The position numbers were made by a program, and so were the translations under genes. A stretch of 64,000 nt of DNA from NCBI RefSeq assembly GCF_001954135.1, contig NZ_MBEQ01000010.1, positions 1 to 64,000 of the forward strand. The letters run 5' to 3'. This document shows positions 63,735-64,000 of the stretch, in pieces. Position 1 is the stretch's first letter, and every line of letters begins with the position of its first letter. The stretch comes from Mycobacterium sp. GA-1841 (GTDB lineage Bacteria > Actinomycetota > Actinomycetes > Mycobacteriales > Mycobacteriaceae). The notes beneath the pieces are model-generated. The model was not told where the DNA came from, ran no database searches, and saw only the letters and a program-made list of their open reading frames with translations.

Positions 63735-64000
63735 TTATTGCACACGTGACGATGTTGGAGCATCGAGTCCTAGATCGTGATACAAAGTGGCGCGTTCGGC
63801 TTGCGCGTCGGGCAAGGGAACATAGATGACCCAATCGTGGAGTAAGCCTCTCCGGAGCCGGAAGGTGAAGCCAGAAAGCTTTTCGGCGACTACTCGGTCT
63901 CGTAGTCGAACGGTATCGGTCGCGAGGGTGTCACGTGAGGAGCTGTAGACACAGATTGGTGGCAGGCCGACGAGAGGGCCGTATAGAGGGCTCACACTCG
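63735..64000 (-). CDS. Alpha/beta hydrolase (lipase/esterase, HSL-like) C-terminal part, cut by window edge
   Basis: The last ~88 residues of a gene that begins beyond the right edge. The reading (VSPLYGPLVGLPPICVYSSSRDTLATDTVRLRDRVVA, then FRLRRGLLHDWVIY) matches the C-terminal catalytic region of HSL-type esterases: the acid Asp in SSRDTL and the catalytic His in LHDWV. The frame is open to position 64000, so the apparent GTG at 63995 is internal. The 105 bp between this gene and the oxidoreductase show nothing clear beyond a weak distant inverted repeat. Confidence 0.7.
   Translation of the reverse strand, partial: SVSPLYGPLVGLPPICVYSSSRDTLATDTVRLRDRVVAEKLSGFTFRLRRGLLHDWVIYVPLPDAQAERATLYHDLGLDAPTSSRVQ

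Overview
The window is high-GC actinobacterial DNA and almost certainly comes from a fast-growing mycobacterium (Mycolicibacterium type). From left to right it carries the gene order known in M. tuberculosis from about Rv0868c to Rv0910: moaD2-moaA2, a YccF protein, cspB, a DUF2771 protein with its MFS partner, a DUF3027 protein, DUF2530, MarR, a SpoU methylase, DUF2537, sepH, serC, an AurF-type diiron protein, fprB, citA, gltA2, a CrtI-like oxidoreductase, arfABC, prrBA, accD3, echA6, an MBL-fold protein, ctpE and the Rv0909/Rv0910 pair. The PE_PGRS/PPE genes and the sphingomyelinase found in this stretch of the tubercle bacillus are absent. Many genes start with GTG, many overlap by 4 bp (ATGA/GTGA), and several appear to be leaderless. 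I saw no tRNA, rRNA, CRISPR array or IS transposase.

Layout. 1-8.6 kb: molybdopterin genes, cold-shock protein, a hydroquinone-reductase-type GST, and the conserved MarR/SpoU operon. 8.6-9.7 kb: an AbiEi/DUF559 nuclease-like gene bracketed by two ~56-bp hairpin-forming inverted repeats, inserted between genes that are adjacent in M. tuberculosis. 9.7-14.8 kb: sepH, serC, a methionine aminopeptidase pseudogene, and a diiron oxygenase-FprB pair. 14.8-18.7 kb: a YkoEDC-type thiamine/HMP ECF transporter with a coupled P-loop kinase. 18.8-26 kb: two citrate synthases, pdxH, two MFS transporters, TetR and MarR. 26-31.6 kb: FAD oxidoreductase, FKBP, arfABC, prrAB.

31.7-47.6 kb is an accessory block between prrA and accD3. 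It holds a homodimer-type ABC exporter behind a MerR-type promoter, a heterodimeric ABC exporter pair, an epoxide hydrolase, a LuxR regulator divergent from two acyl-CoA ligases, a 13E12-family HNH gene with a LexA SOS box on its start codon, and a degenerate ABC ATPase with a YhgE/Pip membrane protein. 47.6-54 kb returns to the conserved backbone (accD3 to Rv0910).

54-63.6 kb is the most unusual region. One long leftward gene string encodes a six-helix membrane protein, a TetR regulator, a 35-residue membrane peptide, a VWA (NorD/CbbO-like) protein, a NorQ/CbbQ AAA+ ATPase, a 43-residue membrane peptide, a paralogue of the six-helix protein, a second small membrane protein, a cytochrome P450, a DapB-like oxidoreductase and an ERG2/sigma-1-receptor homologue. 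Three copies of a palindrome (TGACTnnAnTCA) lie at its TetR promoter and its distal promoter. A decayed SDR gene and a second DapB-like gene diverge from it. My inference is that this is an uncharacterised membrane oxidation/isomerisation system for a hydrophobic substrate, with a VWA-AAA+ pair that matures a membrane metalloprotein. The right edge cuts an alpha/beta hydrolase gene.
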